Shown here one piece after another: positions 10,541 to 22,598 of a stretch of 64,000 nt of DNA; position 1 is the stretch's first letter, and the number at the start of each line of letters is the position of its first letter. Origin of the DNA: Ligustrum vulgare (Eukaryota > Streptophyta > Magnoliopsida > Lamiales > Oleaceae); NCBI GenBank assembly GCA_963555705.1, contig OY743184.1:27978639-28042638 (forward strand), read 5' to 3'. The translations under genes were made by a program, and so were the position numbers. The notes below the pieces were generated by a model, which searched no databases, was not told the DNA's origin, and saw nothing but the letters and a program-made list of their open reading frames with translations.

Positions 10541-12079
10541 ATCACTTTTTTCCCATAGAATATGGAAAACTTTAATCCATTTTCCATCTTTGGCTCTGTG
10601 TGACTCACAAAATTTTCTAGGTAAAACAAGTTCTCACTTTTCATCATGTGACTATACCTAAACTTCATGCATGTTATCCTCCCTTTCATCTCAGTCTTCA
10701 TCGACAACCTGGGAGTGCAATACAATAGCTTGAATCTGAAATAACATTGTATGATAATGACTTCTCAATTTCACCCCATCGCTGAAGTAACGAACTGACC
10801 AGTTTCGAGATTGAAGTAGAAGGTATTGACTGAATTTTTTTTGGGTAATTTTGGGAATCGAATCCTTGATAGTTTATCTCACGGTTGAAAACTTTTGCTT
10901 TTGGTTCAGTTATCTTGCCAAACAAGAAAAAAATTAGGTTCTTCATTTCGTTCCAACTGCTAAAACGTAATCCCAAAGCTATTTTCTTTTCCTCTTTTTT
11001 TTTCATATACTGGAATATATGCTAAAATAATTATCAGGTGTGTGTGTGTGTGTGTGAGATTTCATGTTCTGGCAAGGTAGGACTGAATTTGGGTAAATTT
11101 TTTGATTTTTTGATTGAGTTGGGTTTGGAATGATTTTGCTAGTTTATTGGATAATCCATGTAGGCCTCTTGCATTCTGACACCATTTGGGATACAAATTC
11201 TTTACCAAACTTATGATCTTTTCCCCATCATGTTGAGAAAATTTGTTGTTTAATGCCTATAAAATATCAATTTTTGCGGATACACAATCTCTGCCTCTGT
11301 AATGTCTTGTTCTACTCTCATCCCTTCTATAAATCTGGGTTTTGTGTATATTACCACTTTAGGAAGAGAACGGTGTTGAAATTTAAATATAAAATTGAAG
11401 CAAAGTTTTATACACCGCCATGAAAAGAAGGCCCAATAACTATTCTAATCTTGTATATTGTTAAAATATGGGAAAAAATGGGTGTTTTGCAAAATGCTAA
11501 TTATTAAATAATTGATTTGCAAGATCTAAGCTTGAATGCATAACATAATGTATTTATAAATTTTAGGAAGTAAATTTTCTATACATTACAAAAATACTTT
11601 TTATTTTGAGCTAAGCTTGAGGAAGTAGGCGTGTGACTTCCTTGGTTAGGGATAAAGCAGTCACTTATTGACTTGGTTAGCCGCTGAACACAAAATTACA
11701 CACATAAAGGAAAAGAGAAGAAGAAAGGACAGAAAGTGTATATATGCATAGGCAGACATCAATAGGTCATTGATTTGTTTCTAAACCAGACAAGTTAAGC
11801 TTCATACCATCATCTATTATTTTAGCAATAATTTTGAAAAATAATTGTCAATAAAAGACTTGAGTCACACAATATTAAGGATTTGCTACTTTTTTTAAAG
11901 TGAGAAACGCACCAATAAGTGCCATGACTACCACAAGGAACAAAGTTCCTCTCCAATGACAATAGTTGGGTATATTTTGGATGATGGTCATGCAAGCAAT
12001 AGTGATATATAATAACATCCGACGTTTTAATCGATAACTCCTTAGACCCCCACATAGAAACTGTGATTCTGAAAGAGAA
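10541..12079. other. Harbinger-1 5' non-coding region
   Basis: AT-rich with no credible gene. It contains a (GT)n run at 11038-11057. The part from about 11600 to 12079 probably holds the transposase promoter and 5' UTR by position; no confident TATA was chosen. Confidence 0.5.
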
Positions 12080-13322
12080 ATGACACTTACACGGATGTTC
12101 AGTACAAATTATAGAATTATTCATGATCTACTGAGGATGAAAATTGCTCCTTTTGAAAGATTATGTGCTCATTTAAGAACATATGATTTGGTTGACAGTA
12201 AATCTGTTAAAGTAGATGAACAAGTGGCTATATTTCTCAATACCATTGGGCATGACCACCATAATCAAACAGGAAGTTTTACGTCCTTTAGATCTGGTCA
12301 AACAACGAGTTATTACTTCCATAGAGTATTACAGTCTTGTCTTGGATTGTATAGAGATGTTGTGAATAACGCCACTATCAATAACTCACCATACGAGAAG
12401 CATAATGTGAAACCTTGGGTCCAATATTTTCAGGTTTGTTTTACAATATTCAACTTGCTTGTTTCCTTCATTGACACTACACGTTTGTAACCAAACTTTT
12501 TTTTTTTTGTCTTCCTATTAGAATGCGGTGGGGGCAATCGATGGTACTTATATTCTTGCATTTGCTCCCATAGAGAAACAAGCAAGGTATTGCAATAGGA
12601 AACAAATGATAACTTAGAATGTTTTGGTCGCTTGCACATTTGATATGAAGTTTACTTATGTGCTTGCTGGTTGGGAGGGATATGTCCACGATGGTTGGTT
12701 ATTAAGAAGTGCAACTTTACGACAAGGTCAAAAGCTAACAATTCCTCTTGGTAAGAATATACATATTGTTCAATGATTCAATTCTTTGACCTTTTTTAAG
12801 TAAATAAAAGTCTTAACCAACATTATTGGAATAGGTAAATATTATCTTGTGGATGTTGGATTTCCATTGGTGCCGGGATTTTTATCACCTTATCGCCGAA
12901 CTCGGTACCATCGTTGAGACATTGGGTCATCGTCCTGAAAACTCGAAAGAGTTGTTTAATTTCCTGCATTCATCTCCAGGAAATTTTATAGATAGGATTA
13001 TTGGTTTTCTTAAAAATGACTCGCATATCTGAGACATCAATCATACCATGAAAATCAGACACAAGCAAAGATCGTCCTTGCTTTTTATGCTATTCACAAC
13101 TTCTTAAGAGTTTATGACGTAGAGGATCTTTGTGATGATGAATGTTATAGTGGCGATGATGTGGTTAAACCTATACATGTTGATGTTCCTAAAGATGATA
13201 CACAAAATACTCCCATATCTTTCACAGCAGAAGCTACATGGTCCAATAATAGGGATGCAATGGGTAATGACATGTGGGCCACTTTCAATCCAACTCATGA
13301 TGAGGGAATTGATTTCGAGTGA
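12080..13322 (+). pseudogene. Harbinger-1 transposase (DDE_Tnp_4, PIF/HARBI1-like), broken
   Basis: Would be the nuclear cut-and-paste transposase. Exon 1 (12080-12433) encodes the helical N-terminal domain, with the VDEQVAIFLNTIGH motif typical of plant PIF transposases. A GT-AG intron follows (about 12434-12521, CAG|GTTTGT to CTATTAG). Exon 2 carries the first catalytic Asp in AVGAIDGTYI and the second in GWEGYVHDGWLL. A second intron (about 12751-12834) precedes [13 protein letters not shown]. The third motif region reads GNFIDRIIGFLK, where the family normally has Glu in an N-x-[IV]-E-R context, so the catalytic Glu is replaced by Asp. In-frame stops (for example after KQMIT near 12615) and frameshifts after about 12890 kill the gene. 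The C terminus (to DEGIDFE) is recognisable. Confidence 0.82.
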
Positions 13323-13577
13323 ATCTAGTACGTTGTGTTTCGGCTTGTAATATTTGGAGCTAAGCTTGCTTGCTATTATAATTGTAATCGTACTAAGATT
13401 TTTTACCGACCTGTGAGTAACATTGTCTTCAATGCTTATTATGTTGTAATGTTTTCTTAATTTTGAATGCTATCTATGATATAGTTTTATTTCAAATCCA
13501 ATAATATGTATTCCATTGTATGTTTTCATGTATTACTGACGTTCGTTCTTGTTAAATAATAACAAAACTTGATAACA
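13323..13577. other. Spacer between the two Harbinger-1 genes
   Basis: About 255 bp of AT-rich sequence following the transposase stop. It probably holds the 3' UTR of the first gene and the promoter of the second. No feature is certain. Confidence 0.4.
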
Positions 13578-14055
13578 TGTCTTCTGACAGCAAAATGACA
13601 CAGATTGACAAAGTTCAGTGGCCTCAAAACGAGTTCCCAGACTGGTCACTCCTACGGATGGGGATAACATTGAATTTGATAGGTTGGAAGTGGATCCTAA
13701 TGGTAGGAATCGTCACGTACATTGGAGTGATGAAATGGATGGTTTTATGATCAATTCACCTGTTCAACAAGTTTTGGCTGGGCATAAAAGAAGTGACAAT
13801 GGCTTTACTTCGTTTCAAATAAGGGAATTGAGAGCGTTTTCAAAGGATGTGGACTCGTGGTTTCAGAAAAGAATGCAAGGGCAAGGTGAAGATTCTTAAA
13901 AAAGACTATGCTGAAGTTTTCCAATTGCTATATGAGCTGTTTTGGGTTGGGTCTTGAAATTGGACGCATAGTTGTTGATGTCATTGCTTGGGATGAGTTA
14001 ATTAAGCCTTTTTTCAGTTGTGAAAATTGGATTATAAACCATTTTTTTGACCAAA
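13578..14055 (+). pseudogene. Harbinger-1 Myb/SANT-like ORF2, N-terminal part
   Basis: Accessory DNA-binding protein that PIF/Harbinger elements need together with the transposase. Candidate ATG at 13578; the continuous frame starts 13618. It gives the trihelix-type domain HVHWSDEMDGFMINSPVQQV with GHKRSDNGFTSF. After a stop at 13897-13899 (shifted frame), homology continues as VKILKKDYAEVFQLLYE and then, in a further frame, FGLGLE..RIVVDVIAWDELIK (to about 14010). At least two frameshifts are present. The coding sequence is cut off near 14010-14060 by Harbinger-2 and the C-terminal part is found 11 kb away at 25092-25496. Confidence 0.72.
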
Positions 14056-14529
14056 AACCCATGCAAATCACGTCTGACTTCAGATGACATACTGACATTA
14101 TGTACTAACATTCGTCACTCATTGTCGGCACGTGTACAGAGGTGTTGCACATTTTCATATTAGGAAATGTAATGTTGACCATTCGACATTATGCAACAGA
14201 AAATGCATTTTTTTTGGGACGAACACGCGTAATTCTCTCCAAAATTCTTGTGTTGAAGATTGACCTATTATTTCTAATTGTTGGGTCCCAACCATTAGCA
14301 CTTAACAATCGAACACATTTGTTGGAAAAAAATGGCAATTAACCTTTTTTTTTTAAACCTCAATCAGAAATTTCGAAATTCGTGAATTTTAAAAAATTAA
14401 AGTCGACATTCATTGAACTACAATAGTTAGAATGCGAGAAATACAAATTTGTAACTACATTTGGCATACCTTTGTCGTAATATTTTCATGATACATTTCC
14501 CACTCACGTCTTTCCTGTGCACTTTGCGG

Positions 14530-15912
14530 TTATAGGTTACGTCGTCGCTCATGTACATAAATATCAGGTTCCCTTAGTGTGTAGTCAGGTCGCATAACAG
14601 CAACGAAACCAGGATCATTTAGATCAACTTTTCGAAGAAAATTGTGGATTGCCATTGTCGCCAATACAATCGATATTTGAGAACGAAACTCGTAATCCGG
14701 CATACGTTGAAGAATAATGAATCTCTTCTTTAGCACTCCAAAACTTCTTTCGACAACATTCCTGCACGAGGAATGTACATAGTTAAATAGTTCTTCTCTA
14801 TTTCTCGGCTGACTTGCTTGAGAGGTCATGGCTCTATGAAACTCCTACATATGGTATCTATTTTGACCCTTGTACGGAGCAAGGAATCCCCGCCTATTTG
14901 TGAAACTTGAATCTACAACACAATATTTGTCCCCCATCGGGAACGGGAAATTGGACCTAGAATTTTCCATTACACCGTTCAACATTCTGCTGTCGTGTGT
15001 TGAGCCTTCCCACCCAGCACCTGCGAATGTAAAACACATTTCGAAATCTACAATAGCCAAAACGTTCTGTGTTAACTCCCCATTTCTATTTCGGTAGCGT
15101 TTAGATCCAATAGCTGGTCGCATAGTAGGTATATGTGTCCCATCAATTGCTCCAATGCAGTCCTGAATTCATAACACACAAAAAAAAGATTAGCTCCGTT
15201 GTGATTTCGAATATGTCTTCAAATCTACGTTATATAAATAATTACGTACTCGAAATACCTCGTGTCTAAGGTTGACAGGGGTGTGACCTCCTTCGCCTTG
15301 TAGGTAGTTCGGATGTGGACGTATCTTTTCATCAGAAAAAAGTCTGAGCATCTCCAAAACTTGGTGAAAGTGATAGTGTATTGTTTCTGTTGAGTACCCA
15401 AAGAAAATATGGGTCAAACGCATTCCAATGGAGTGACCTAGTATGAATAAGGAGAATGCAAGTCTCACCTAGGCTGATATGTATCGTGAGTCCCCAAAAC
15501 CATAGTCTTGTCGTAGGTGAGCTACTAGCATTCTGAATGCTAGAGGGCGCATTTGACATAATTGCAAACAATCTTTGCCACTTTCTTGACGTAGGACTCG
15601 ATCAACCAAGTCCTCACCAAGATTATCAGTTGAATAATTGCGTCCTTGCAAAAATGCTCGTTCATCGCATACGAACCTCATTACATGTGTTGCCACCCTG
15701 CACCATTGTAGCCAAGATGCGTCTTCATTTTTCAATTGTTGGATTTCTCTTAATATTGATTCTGAATCATTTGAAGACCTCTCAAAGTAGTATACAGTGA
15801 AAGGGAAAAAAATTACTTTATCTGAGCCTGATGATTTTCCGTAGGGGAAGACTAAAGTATGAGTTAGTTTTCTTTCCTTCTGTGTGAGAGTTACTATATA
15901 ATGGAAACTCAT
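14530..15912 (-). pseudogene. Harbinger-2 transposase (DDE_Tnp_4), broken by two stops
   Basis: Minus strand. Exon 1 (15912 to about 15253) carries the N-terminal helical domain, ending in ..LRHE. The intron (about 15252-15165) starts GTATTT and ends ATTCAG. Exon 2 has the first catalytic Asp in CIGAIDGTHI (just inside 15164), the second in GWEGSTHDSRML, and later the catalytic Glu in CRNVVERSFGVLKKRF. So the DDE triad is complete, unlike Harbinger-1. Two in-frame TAG codons interrupt it, one after GDSRYISA (about 15467-15469) and one after GQNRYHM (14842-14844). It ends in a basic ERRRNL. The true start may lie downstream of 15912. Homologous intron position to Harbinger-1. Confidence 0.82.
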
Positions 15913-16277
15913 TCAATTGGTATTTAAGAGACTACACTATTTCAACCAAAAAATCAACTCCAAATCGTAGCAACGTATTCAATAGCAAATAAAAGGAAAA
16001 GATAGGTTAGTGTTGCATTAATGCCTGAACTAACCCATTACTCACATCATAAATGCTTTGCACATCACATGTCCTGTACAAATATTAAAGGAATTTAATT
16101 ATGTGGTCCCTCCTTCAGAATTTTTCTTTGCCAATGTTGTCCAACAGTCGACGTAAAGCATTTAAAAAATTTATAATACAACCAATGCAAAACGAGCCTG
16201 TTTGGTTGTGAAATAAAATACCTAAAGCCATGTAGGAGTGCTTTTGCATGGTGCAAGCTATGTTTAAAAAGGTGTAG

Positions 16278-16547
16278 TGATGAGGACATCACATTTTGTT
16301 TAGGCCTTGTTGGACCAATTTTACTTAACATCTTTCTGTGGGCTTATGTATGGGCTTGACCCAAATCCATTTTGTAATTAGGTTTATTCTACTATTTAAA
16401 TGTGATTGTACTCTTTGGGAAATTCAGATTATGAATGAATAGTTTTGTGACCTCCCTCTCTTGCCTCCATCGTTCTGCTTCCCCCCCCCCCTCTCCTCAC
16501 TGTCTCTTCTTCCCTCTTGCTTTCTTTTCATCATTAATGCTACATCA
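16278..16547 (+). repeat. 5' LTR of the chromovirus
   Basis: 270 bp, TGATGAGGACATCA at the start, ATGCTACATCA at the end. It contains a C11 tract (16481-16491). Differs from the 3' LTR at five single positions, all transitions, plus poly-C length. Confidence 0.95.
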
Positions 16548-16550
16548 AAG

Positions 16551-16562
16551 TGGTATCAGAGC
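16551..16562 (+). promoter_or_regulatory. Primer binding site, initiator tRNA-Met
   Basis: TGGTATCAGAGC is an exact match to the 12-base complement of the plant initiator methionine tRNA 3' end, three bases after the LTR. Confidence 0.95.
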
Positions 16563-17504
16563 TAAACTTGGGAAATATTTCAACCACCATTCGAATAGAT
16601 AGCACTAGAACCTTCAACCCTACCCATCGCCTACTGCATCCAACTCGTTGGCCACCCAGGTTCCACCACGCATCACTCATCAACACAAACACCACTAAAA
16701 CACCTCACACACACAGTGCAGGTCAAAACAAAAAAAAAGACTAATATTCGAGTTGCAGCCGTACTTACCGTAGAAGAAGTAGCGGCTGGTCAACGTCGGC
16801 CACCCCCAGCAGCGCGCGACCAGCGCCGGCGACTTCAGCAGCGCCGGCGACCCCGGCAGCGAAGGCGAGACTACGCATAGCTTCGCGATTCCTGTGTCGG
16901 TTGCTCCTTGGCCCAATTTCAGTTTTAATGGGTTGGTAATGGGTTCAGCCGATGGTGATAGATGGGCCTTATTCAATTTGTGGTTACTGTGTATTACAAG
17001 TTGGGTCAGCCCAACTGAAAACATTTTTAGAAAATGGGCCTCGTATGGGTTATCCTTGTTAGCTTGGGCCCAGAGTGTACAGTCTGATTTAGTTATTTAA
17101 GTGTACTGTTTCCTCCAGCTGATTGCAGTGGCTATTTTCTCCTGTTGGTTGCCACATCTATTTGCTCCTATTGATCGACTCGACTACTTCTGAACAGGGG
17201 AGTTACTATTTTACTGGTCTTAGCTTATATTACTGTTTCGTTTTAAAATAGCATCAACTACATTTTTGTGCTGCTGTTATTTTACTACTTGCCCATTTTT
17301 GCATAATTGAAACTCGAGACAAAAAAAAAAAAAACCCTACCTTTGTTAAATTTTACCGTTACCTTACTCATTTTATGTGCTTAAGTGATGGCTCGTATTT
17401 GACTCTTGCTTCATTATTTTACATAGCCCAGTAGCATTAGCTTCCCATATTCGGACGTACGTAATCCCTCTAAAAAAAAAAACTATTCGAACGATAGTTT
17501 GCCC
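16563..17504 (+). other. Chromovirus 5' leader
   Basis: Untranslated region between PBS and gag. It contains a GC-rich patch (about 16780-16880) with AGCGCCGGCGAC twice, unlike the AT-rich surroundings, and two A-rich tracts (17320-17334, 17471-17482). Confidence 0.7.
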
Positions 17505-19451
17505 ATGGACCCTGCTCAATTCGATGCCCTCACCCGACAATTCGCTCAACTTCAAGCCCAATTAGTGAATGTCCAAACTGAGGTGACTGCTACCCGTGAA
17601 GAGAACAGAGAGCTCGCTGCTAGGGTGAACAATTTGGAACGAGGCCCATCCTAGTCAGATGCTGATAATTCTGAAGCGTCCCATAATGTTCACTATCATC
17701 ATCGGCGAGGTGGACGACAGCATGGTCGACGTGATCAAAGGGATGGAGAGCATGCTGGTGGGCGTGAACGAGGCCATGATCGTCATGGTACTCTTTCTCC
17801 TCCTCGTCATGAGGAGCGTTACTTTCGAAGCATCAAGTTAGACGCTCCTACCTTCGATGGGTGCTTAGACCCTATAGTTTTTTCCCAATGGATACGAGAC
17901 ATGGACCGTTTCTTGTCATGGTATGGAGTACCCGAGGATCGAAGAGTTCAGTTTGCCAGCTTGAAGTTAACTGGTAATGCCCAGCTCTTTTGGGAAAGCA
18001 TTGAGGATCTCCTTGGTGCACCTCCTGTTCGAAGCTGGGAGGAAATGAAGAGCCGACTTCAGGAGAAGTGTTTACCCCAATTGTACAGGGGTAATTTGTT
18101 AGACCAGTGGAATAACTTGACACAAGGAAATCGCCCAGTGACCGACTATGTTGGTCAATTTGATGAATTTCGAATGCGATGTCATGTCAGTGAGGATGAA
18201 GCTATGACTTTGAGTAGGTTTAGACAGGGCCTAAGAGATGATCTTAAACGTGAACTTGTCCTTCGAGGTGTGACCACTCTTGATCATGCTTATTCCTTAG
18301 TTCGAGATTACGAGTTGGTTACTAAAATTCCATATGGAAGGCATCGTGATGACCGTCCTTCCGCCTCATCAGCCTCACCTCCTCCTGTCCCCGTCAAATC
18401 CATTTTAGGGCCCCCTCCACCTAAGGTACCTCTTGCCTTAGACAATAGAGGCAAGGTTCCTGATAATTCCAGGACCCCTTCTCGCTTGCAGTGCTTCAAT
18501 TGTAAGGGCTTCGGACATATCTCCTCCAGATGTCCGAGCCGAGCCTTAGTTATTGAGGAACAGAGGGATGTCGTAGGTGAGCCATTAGAAGATCAAGTCT
18601 ATGAGCCTAATCTTGAAGAGTTTGATGATTTGGATGATAATGAGGATACCTTATTAGGATGCATTCAGACCCTTCCTACAGGTCTAGGTTCCATGGCCCT
18701 AACTCCCGATACCTCCCGGCTAGGTGTCGTACATTGTACCCTTACCCAGCCTAAGGGCGTGGATGATTGGCGTCGTCATGCTATCTTTCACACTTACATC
18801 AAGATCAATGATAAGGGTTGTAAGATTATTGTGGATAGTGGGAGTTGCATTAACGCAGTATCTGTGGCTACAGTAGCCCGCCTTGGGTTGAAGCCAGTCC
18901 CTCACCCTCAGCCATATAACGTCTCTTGGGTCGACACTTCGTCTATTGCTGTAAAAGAGCGTTGTCTGGTACCCATCCAGTTACTTGAGTATAAGGATCA
19001 TATATGGTGTGACGTCATTCCTATGGACGTCGGACATGTTATTCTCGGTCGCCCGTGGTTGTTTGATTTGGATGTGACTATCCATGGTCGATCAAACTCA
19101 TGTTCCTTTGTCTTTAATGGAAAGAAAATCCACCTTAATCCTTTACCTCCTAAACCTTTTGAGTCACAGCAGGCCAAGAAGATTGGCGATCGAAAAGGAT
19201 TACATGTGATTAGTCCTACAGAATTTGAGCGTACACTTATAGACGACTCTATCGTGTTTGTCGTGATTGTCATGGAAGCCCCATCAGATTCTCCATTAGT
19301 GACCTCTGTAGAGACTCAATCTATTCTTCAAGAATTTCAAGATGTCTTCCCTGACGACCTCCCTGACCTATTACCTCCTTTACGGGATATCCAACATGCT
19401 ATAGATCTTGTGCCGGCTCATCTCTTCCAAACTTGCCTCATTATAGGATGA
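17505..19451 (+). pseudogene. Chromovirus gag-protease (one nonsense codon)
   Basis: Structural and processing part of the polyprotein. The likely start is ATG 17505 (MDPAQFDAL..), followed by a coiled-coil-like N terminus. An in-frame TAG at 17652-17654 breaks it (CAG to TAG would explain it); the same frame reopens and runs to 19449. It has a retrotransposon gag domain (about 17850-18330, with LTQGNRPVTDYVGQFDEF), nucleocapsid knuckle CFNCKGFGHISSRC (intact C-x2-C-x4-H-x4-C, about 18493) and an aspartic protease with active site IIVDSGSCINA (about 18825) and a LGRPWLFD flap-end motif. At about 19420 a 2-base slip in a TCTCTT run shifts the frame just before RT, giving a premature end. Confidence 0.9.
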
Positions 19452-22003
19452 ATCCTACTGAGCACGCCGAGCTCCAAAGGCAGGTGGGTGAACTCCTTCA
19501 TAAAGGATTCATCCACGAGAGTTTAAGTCCTTGTGCGGTTCCCGCTCTTTTGACACCTAAGAAAGATGGTTCTTGGAGGATGTGTGTTGATAGTCGTGCC
19601 ATCAATAAGATCACTGTTAAATATTGCTTTCCAATTCCTCGACTTGATGATATGCTGGATATGATGGCCGGTGCCACGATCTTTTCCAAGATTGATTTAA
19701 AGAGTGGCTATCACCAGATTAGGATTCGCCCAGGTGACGAATGGAAAACAACTTTTAAAACTAAGGATGGTCTTTACGAGTGGCTGGTCATGCCTTTTGG
19801 TCTAACAAATTCCCCTAGTACATTTATGAGGGTGATGACACAAGCCCTTCAGCCTTTCATGGGTAAATTCATTGTCGTCTATTTTGATGACATTCTTGTG
19901 TACAGCAAAACTAGGGAGCAACATCGTGATCATCTCATGCAGGTTTGTTCTACACTTCGTGCAACAAGCATGTATGCTAATGTGAAGAAATGTTCTTTCT
20001 TCACCGATAGGGTTGTCTTCTTAGGCTTCATTGTGTCCGCAACAGGAGTTTGTATTGACCTTGCAAAGATTCAGTCAATTGTAAGTTGGCCTGAACCCGA
20101 GACTTTACACGACATTAGAAGCTTTCATGGTTTAGCTACTTTTTATCGTCGTTTCATAAAGGGGTTTAGCACGATCATGGCTCCTATCATAGAGTGCATG
20201 AAGGGAGGAGAGTTTCATTGGACACAGGAAGCTGCCAAAGCCTTTAGGTTAATTAAAAGGCGCATGACCGAAGCTCCTGTTATGTGACTTCCTGACTTTT
20301 CCAAAGTTTTTGAGGTTGAATGTGATGCATCAGGGGTAGGAATAGGTGGAGTCTTAAGTCAGGAACGTCATCCTATTGCTTACTTCAGTGAGAAGTTAAA
20401 CGATGCCAAACAACGGTACTCGACTTATGATAAGGAGTTGTACGCAGTTGTACAAGCTTTGCGCTATTTGCGTCATTACTTGTTACCCCATGAATTTGTC
20501 CTCTATTCAGACCATGAGGCCCTTCGTTTCCTTAATTCCCAAAAACGTCTGAATTGTAGGCATGGGCGTTGGATCGAGTATTTACAGGCCTATTCTTTTG
20601 TTTTGACACATAAGAAAGGCATTGAAAACCAAGCAGCTGATGCTCTAAGTCGGCGCATCTCCCTTTTGTCCGTCATGAGTGTCAAGGTCATTGGTTTTGA
20701 AAGACTCAAGGAGGAGTACGAGTCATGTCCTGATTTCAAAAACATATTTCGGGGCTTGCAAAATGGCAATACGGATACTACTAATGGTTTCCGTCTCGAG
20801 GGGGGCTATCTTTTTAGATCCAATAAGTTGTGTATCCCTAAGACTTCAGTGAGAGACTTTATAATTTGGGAAAGTCATGCGAGCGGTCTGGCAGGGCACT
20901 TTGGGCGTGATAAGACCATAGAGGAAATCGAACGTCAATTCTATTGGCCCAGTTTGAAGACAGATGTGGTTAAGATAGTTGGCTCGTGCAACACTTGTCA
21001 ACGAGCCAAGCAAAAGAGGCAGAACACAGGCCTGTACACACCTCTTCCAGTCCCCAGTTGTCCTTGACAAGATGTTAGTATGGATTTCGTGTTAGGGTTA
21101 CCACGCACTCCAAAGAAGCATGATTCTATTTTCGTTGTGGTGGATCGCTTCTCGAAAATGGCGAACTTCATTCCTTGTAGCAAAACTTCTGATGCTTCTA
21201 AAATTGCCAAGTTATATTTTCATGAGATCGTCAAGTTGTATGGTCTTTTTAAGACCATTGTTTCAGATAGGGATGTTCGTTTCACAAGCCATTTTTGGAG
21301 AACCCTATGGTGTATGGTTGGAACAAAATTGAAATTTTCTACTGCATACCATCCACAAACTGATGGTCAGATTGAGGTTGTCAATCGCAGTCTTGGTAAT
21401 CTTCTAAGGTGTCTAGTCCAGGAAAATCTTAGGAATTGGGATTTGATACTCCCTACAGCCCAACTTGCATATAATAGTTCAGTGAATCGGTCCATAGGCA
21501 TGAGCCCTTTTGAAGTTGTTCATGGTTATAAACCTAGGAAGCCATTAGACCTTATTCCCATGTCCCCACATGCTAGTGTGTCTATGTCAGCTGAAGCATT
21601 TGTACAACATCTTCATGATTTGCATGTTGAGATCAATAAACAACTTGAAGCGAGTAATGCATCATATAAACTTCGAGCTGATTTGCATAAACGACATGTT
21701 GAATTTAATATTGGGGATTATGTTATGATTCGAATTAGACCGGAGCGGCGTCTATCTGGATCCGCATCCAAGTTGCAAGCTCGTAGTGCTGGTCCTTTTA
21801 AAATTTTAAAGCGTGTTGGTCCAAATGCATATGTCATTGATTTGCCCTCACATTTTGGCTACCACTCTACCATCAATGTTGAGGATTTAGTTGCATACAA
21901 AGGTCATTTTAACCCTTCTGATGATCCTTTTACACCTCCATCTGTGGACCCTCAACCCAAACATGTTACCCCAACCCCAACCCACCACAGCACACAAAGA
22001 TAA
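19433..22003 (+). pseudogene. Chromovirus RT, RNase H and integrase (two nonsense codons)
   Basis: One frame carries all three enzymes. RT (19433-20287) has the catalytic [10 protein letters not shown] box. A TGA at 20285-20287 interrupts it (CGA to TGA fits). RNase H (20290-20660) keeps its acidic residues: VECDASG, TYDKELYAV, LYSDHEAL, ADALSR. The integrase N-terminal zinc motif (HASGLAGHFG .. CNTCQ) lies at about 20870-21000. A second TGA is at 21065-21067 (Trp codon to stop fits). The integrase core keeps D (MDFVLGLP), D (IVSDRDVRF) and E (HPQTDGQIEVVNRS). The frame ends at 22003 by a frameshift before the chromodomain. Confidence 0.92.
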
Positions 22004-22259
22004 AATTGATGCTATTTTAGATGAACAGACTGTGTTGACCAAAGATGGAGAGATTCAACGCTTCCTTGTTCGTTGGGTTGGTCGCCCTGATTTTGATTGC
22101 ACTTGGATTCCCCGAGAGACGCTTCAGCACATTGACCCCGATTTATTGGAGCACTATAGGAGCCAACAGGATCTTCCATTGCTCGACTCACCACACTTGC
22201 GTGTCTATAGGCGTCGCAAGAAGTTTGTTCAGCCGCTTAGTTTGTGGTTGGGAGTTTGA
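21985..22259 (+). pseudogene. Chromodomain-like integrase C terminus (out of frame)
   Basis: In a different frame from the integrase, the sequence gives a module with ILDEQ, RFLVRWVGRP, DCTWIPRETL and DPDLLEHY, ending in a basic YRRRKKFVQ tail. Such modules bind chromatin marks and steer integration in chromoviruses. The first aromatic cage position is not obvious, as in group II chromodomains. A frameshift near 21985-22003 separates it from the integrase core. Confidence 0.78.
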
Positions 22260-22315
22260 CAGCATGCATATCACCTACTCGACAGGGTCGAGTTTTTGTC
22301 CCACCCCGGGAGAGT

Positions 22316-22598
22316 TGATGAGGACATCACATTTTGTTTAGGCCTTATTGGACCAATTTTACTTAATATCTTTCTGTGGGCTTATGTATGGGCTTGACCC
22401 AAATCCATTTTGTAATTAGGTTTATTCTATTATTTAAATGTGATTGTACTCTTTGGGAAATTCAGATTATGAATGAATAGTTTTGTGACCTCTCTCTCTT
22501 GCCTCCATCGTTCTGCTTCCCCCCCCCCCCCCCCCCCCCCCCTCTCCTCACTGTCTCTTCTTCCCTCTTGCTTTCTTTTCATCACTAATGCTACATCA
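22316..22598 (+). repeat. 3' LTR of the chromovirus, with C24 tract
   Basis: 283 bp. A short purine tract GGGAGAGT (22308-22315) lies directly upstream as the likely PPT. The 13-bp length excess over the 5' LTR is entirely the poly-C run (22519-22542, C24 against C11). Confidence 0.95.

Larger units (their letters stand above)
16278..22598 (+). mobile_element. Chromovirus (Ty3/gypsy with chromodomain), innermost insertion
   Basis: 6321 bp, bounded by LTRs 16278-16547 and 22316-22598 with TGATG..CATCA ends and a perfect 5-bp target duplication TGTAG (16273-16277 and 22599-22603). It has a PBS, gag, protease, RT, RNase H, integrase and a C-terminal chromodomain-like module in the normal Ty3 order. 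It carries three nonsense codons and at least two frameshifts, so it is not autonomous. LTRs differ by five transitions outside a poly-C tract, so it is the youngest datable insertion of the nest. Short LTRs suggest a Reina- or Galadriel-like lineage, but the lineage is not proven here. Confidence 0.93.

Noticed and set aside
10486..11006. Minus-strand ORFs of 79 and 102 codons at the left end of Harbinger-1
   Set aside because: One crosses the element boundary into the gypsy-2 LTR, and neither has recognisable content. Probably chance.
14010..14110. Terminal inverted repeat of Harbinger-2 pairing CCCATGCAAATCA-like text with TTTTTGGGG near 25080
   Set aside because: Only scattered matches and no consistent 3-bp duplication; the ends were left approximate.
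16194..16272. Half of a Tourist-like MITE (GAGCCTGTTTGGTTG)
   Set aside because: No matching right end was found on either side of the chromovirus, so only the sequence resemblance is reported.
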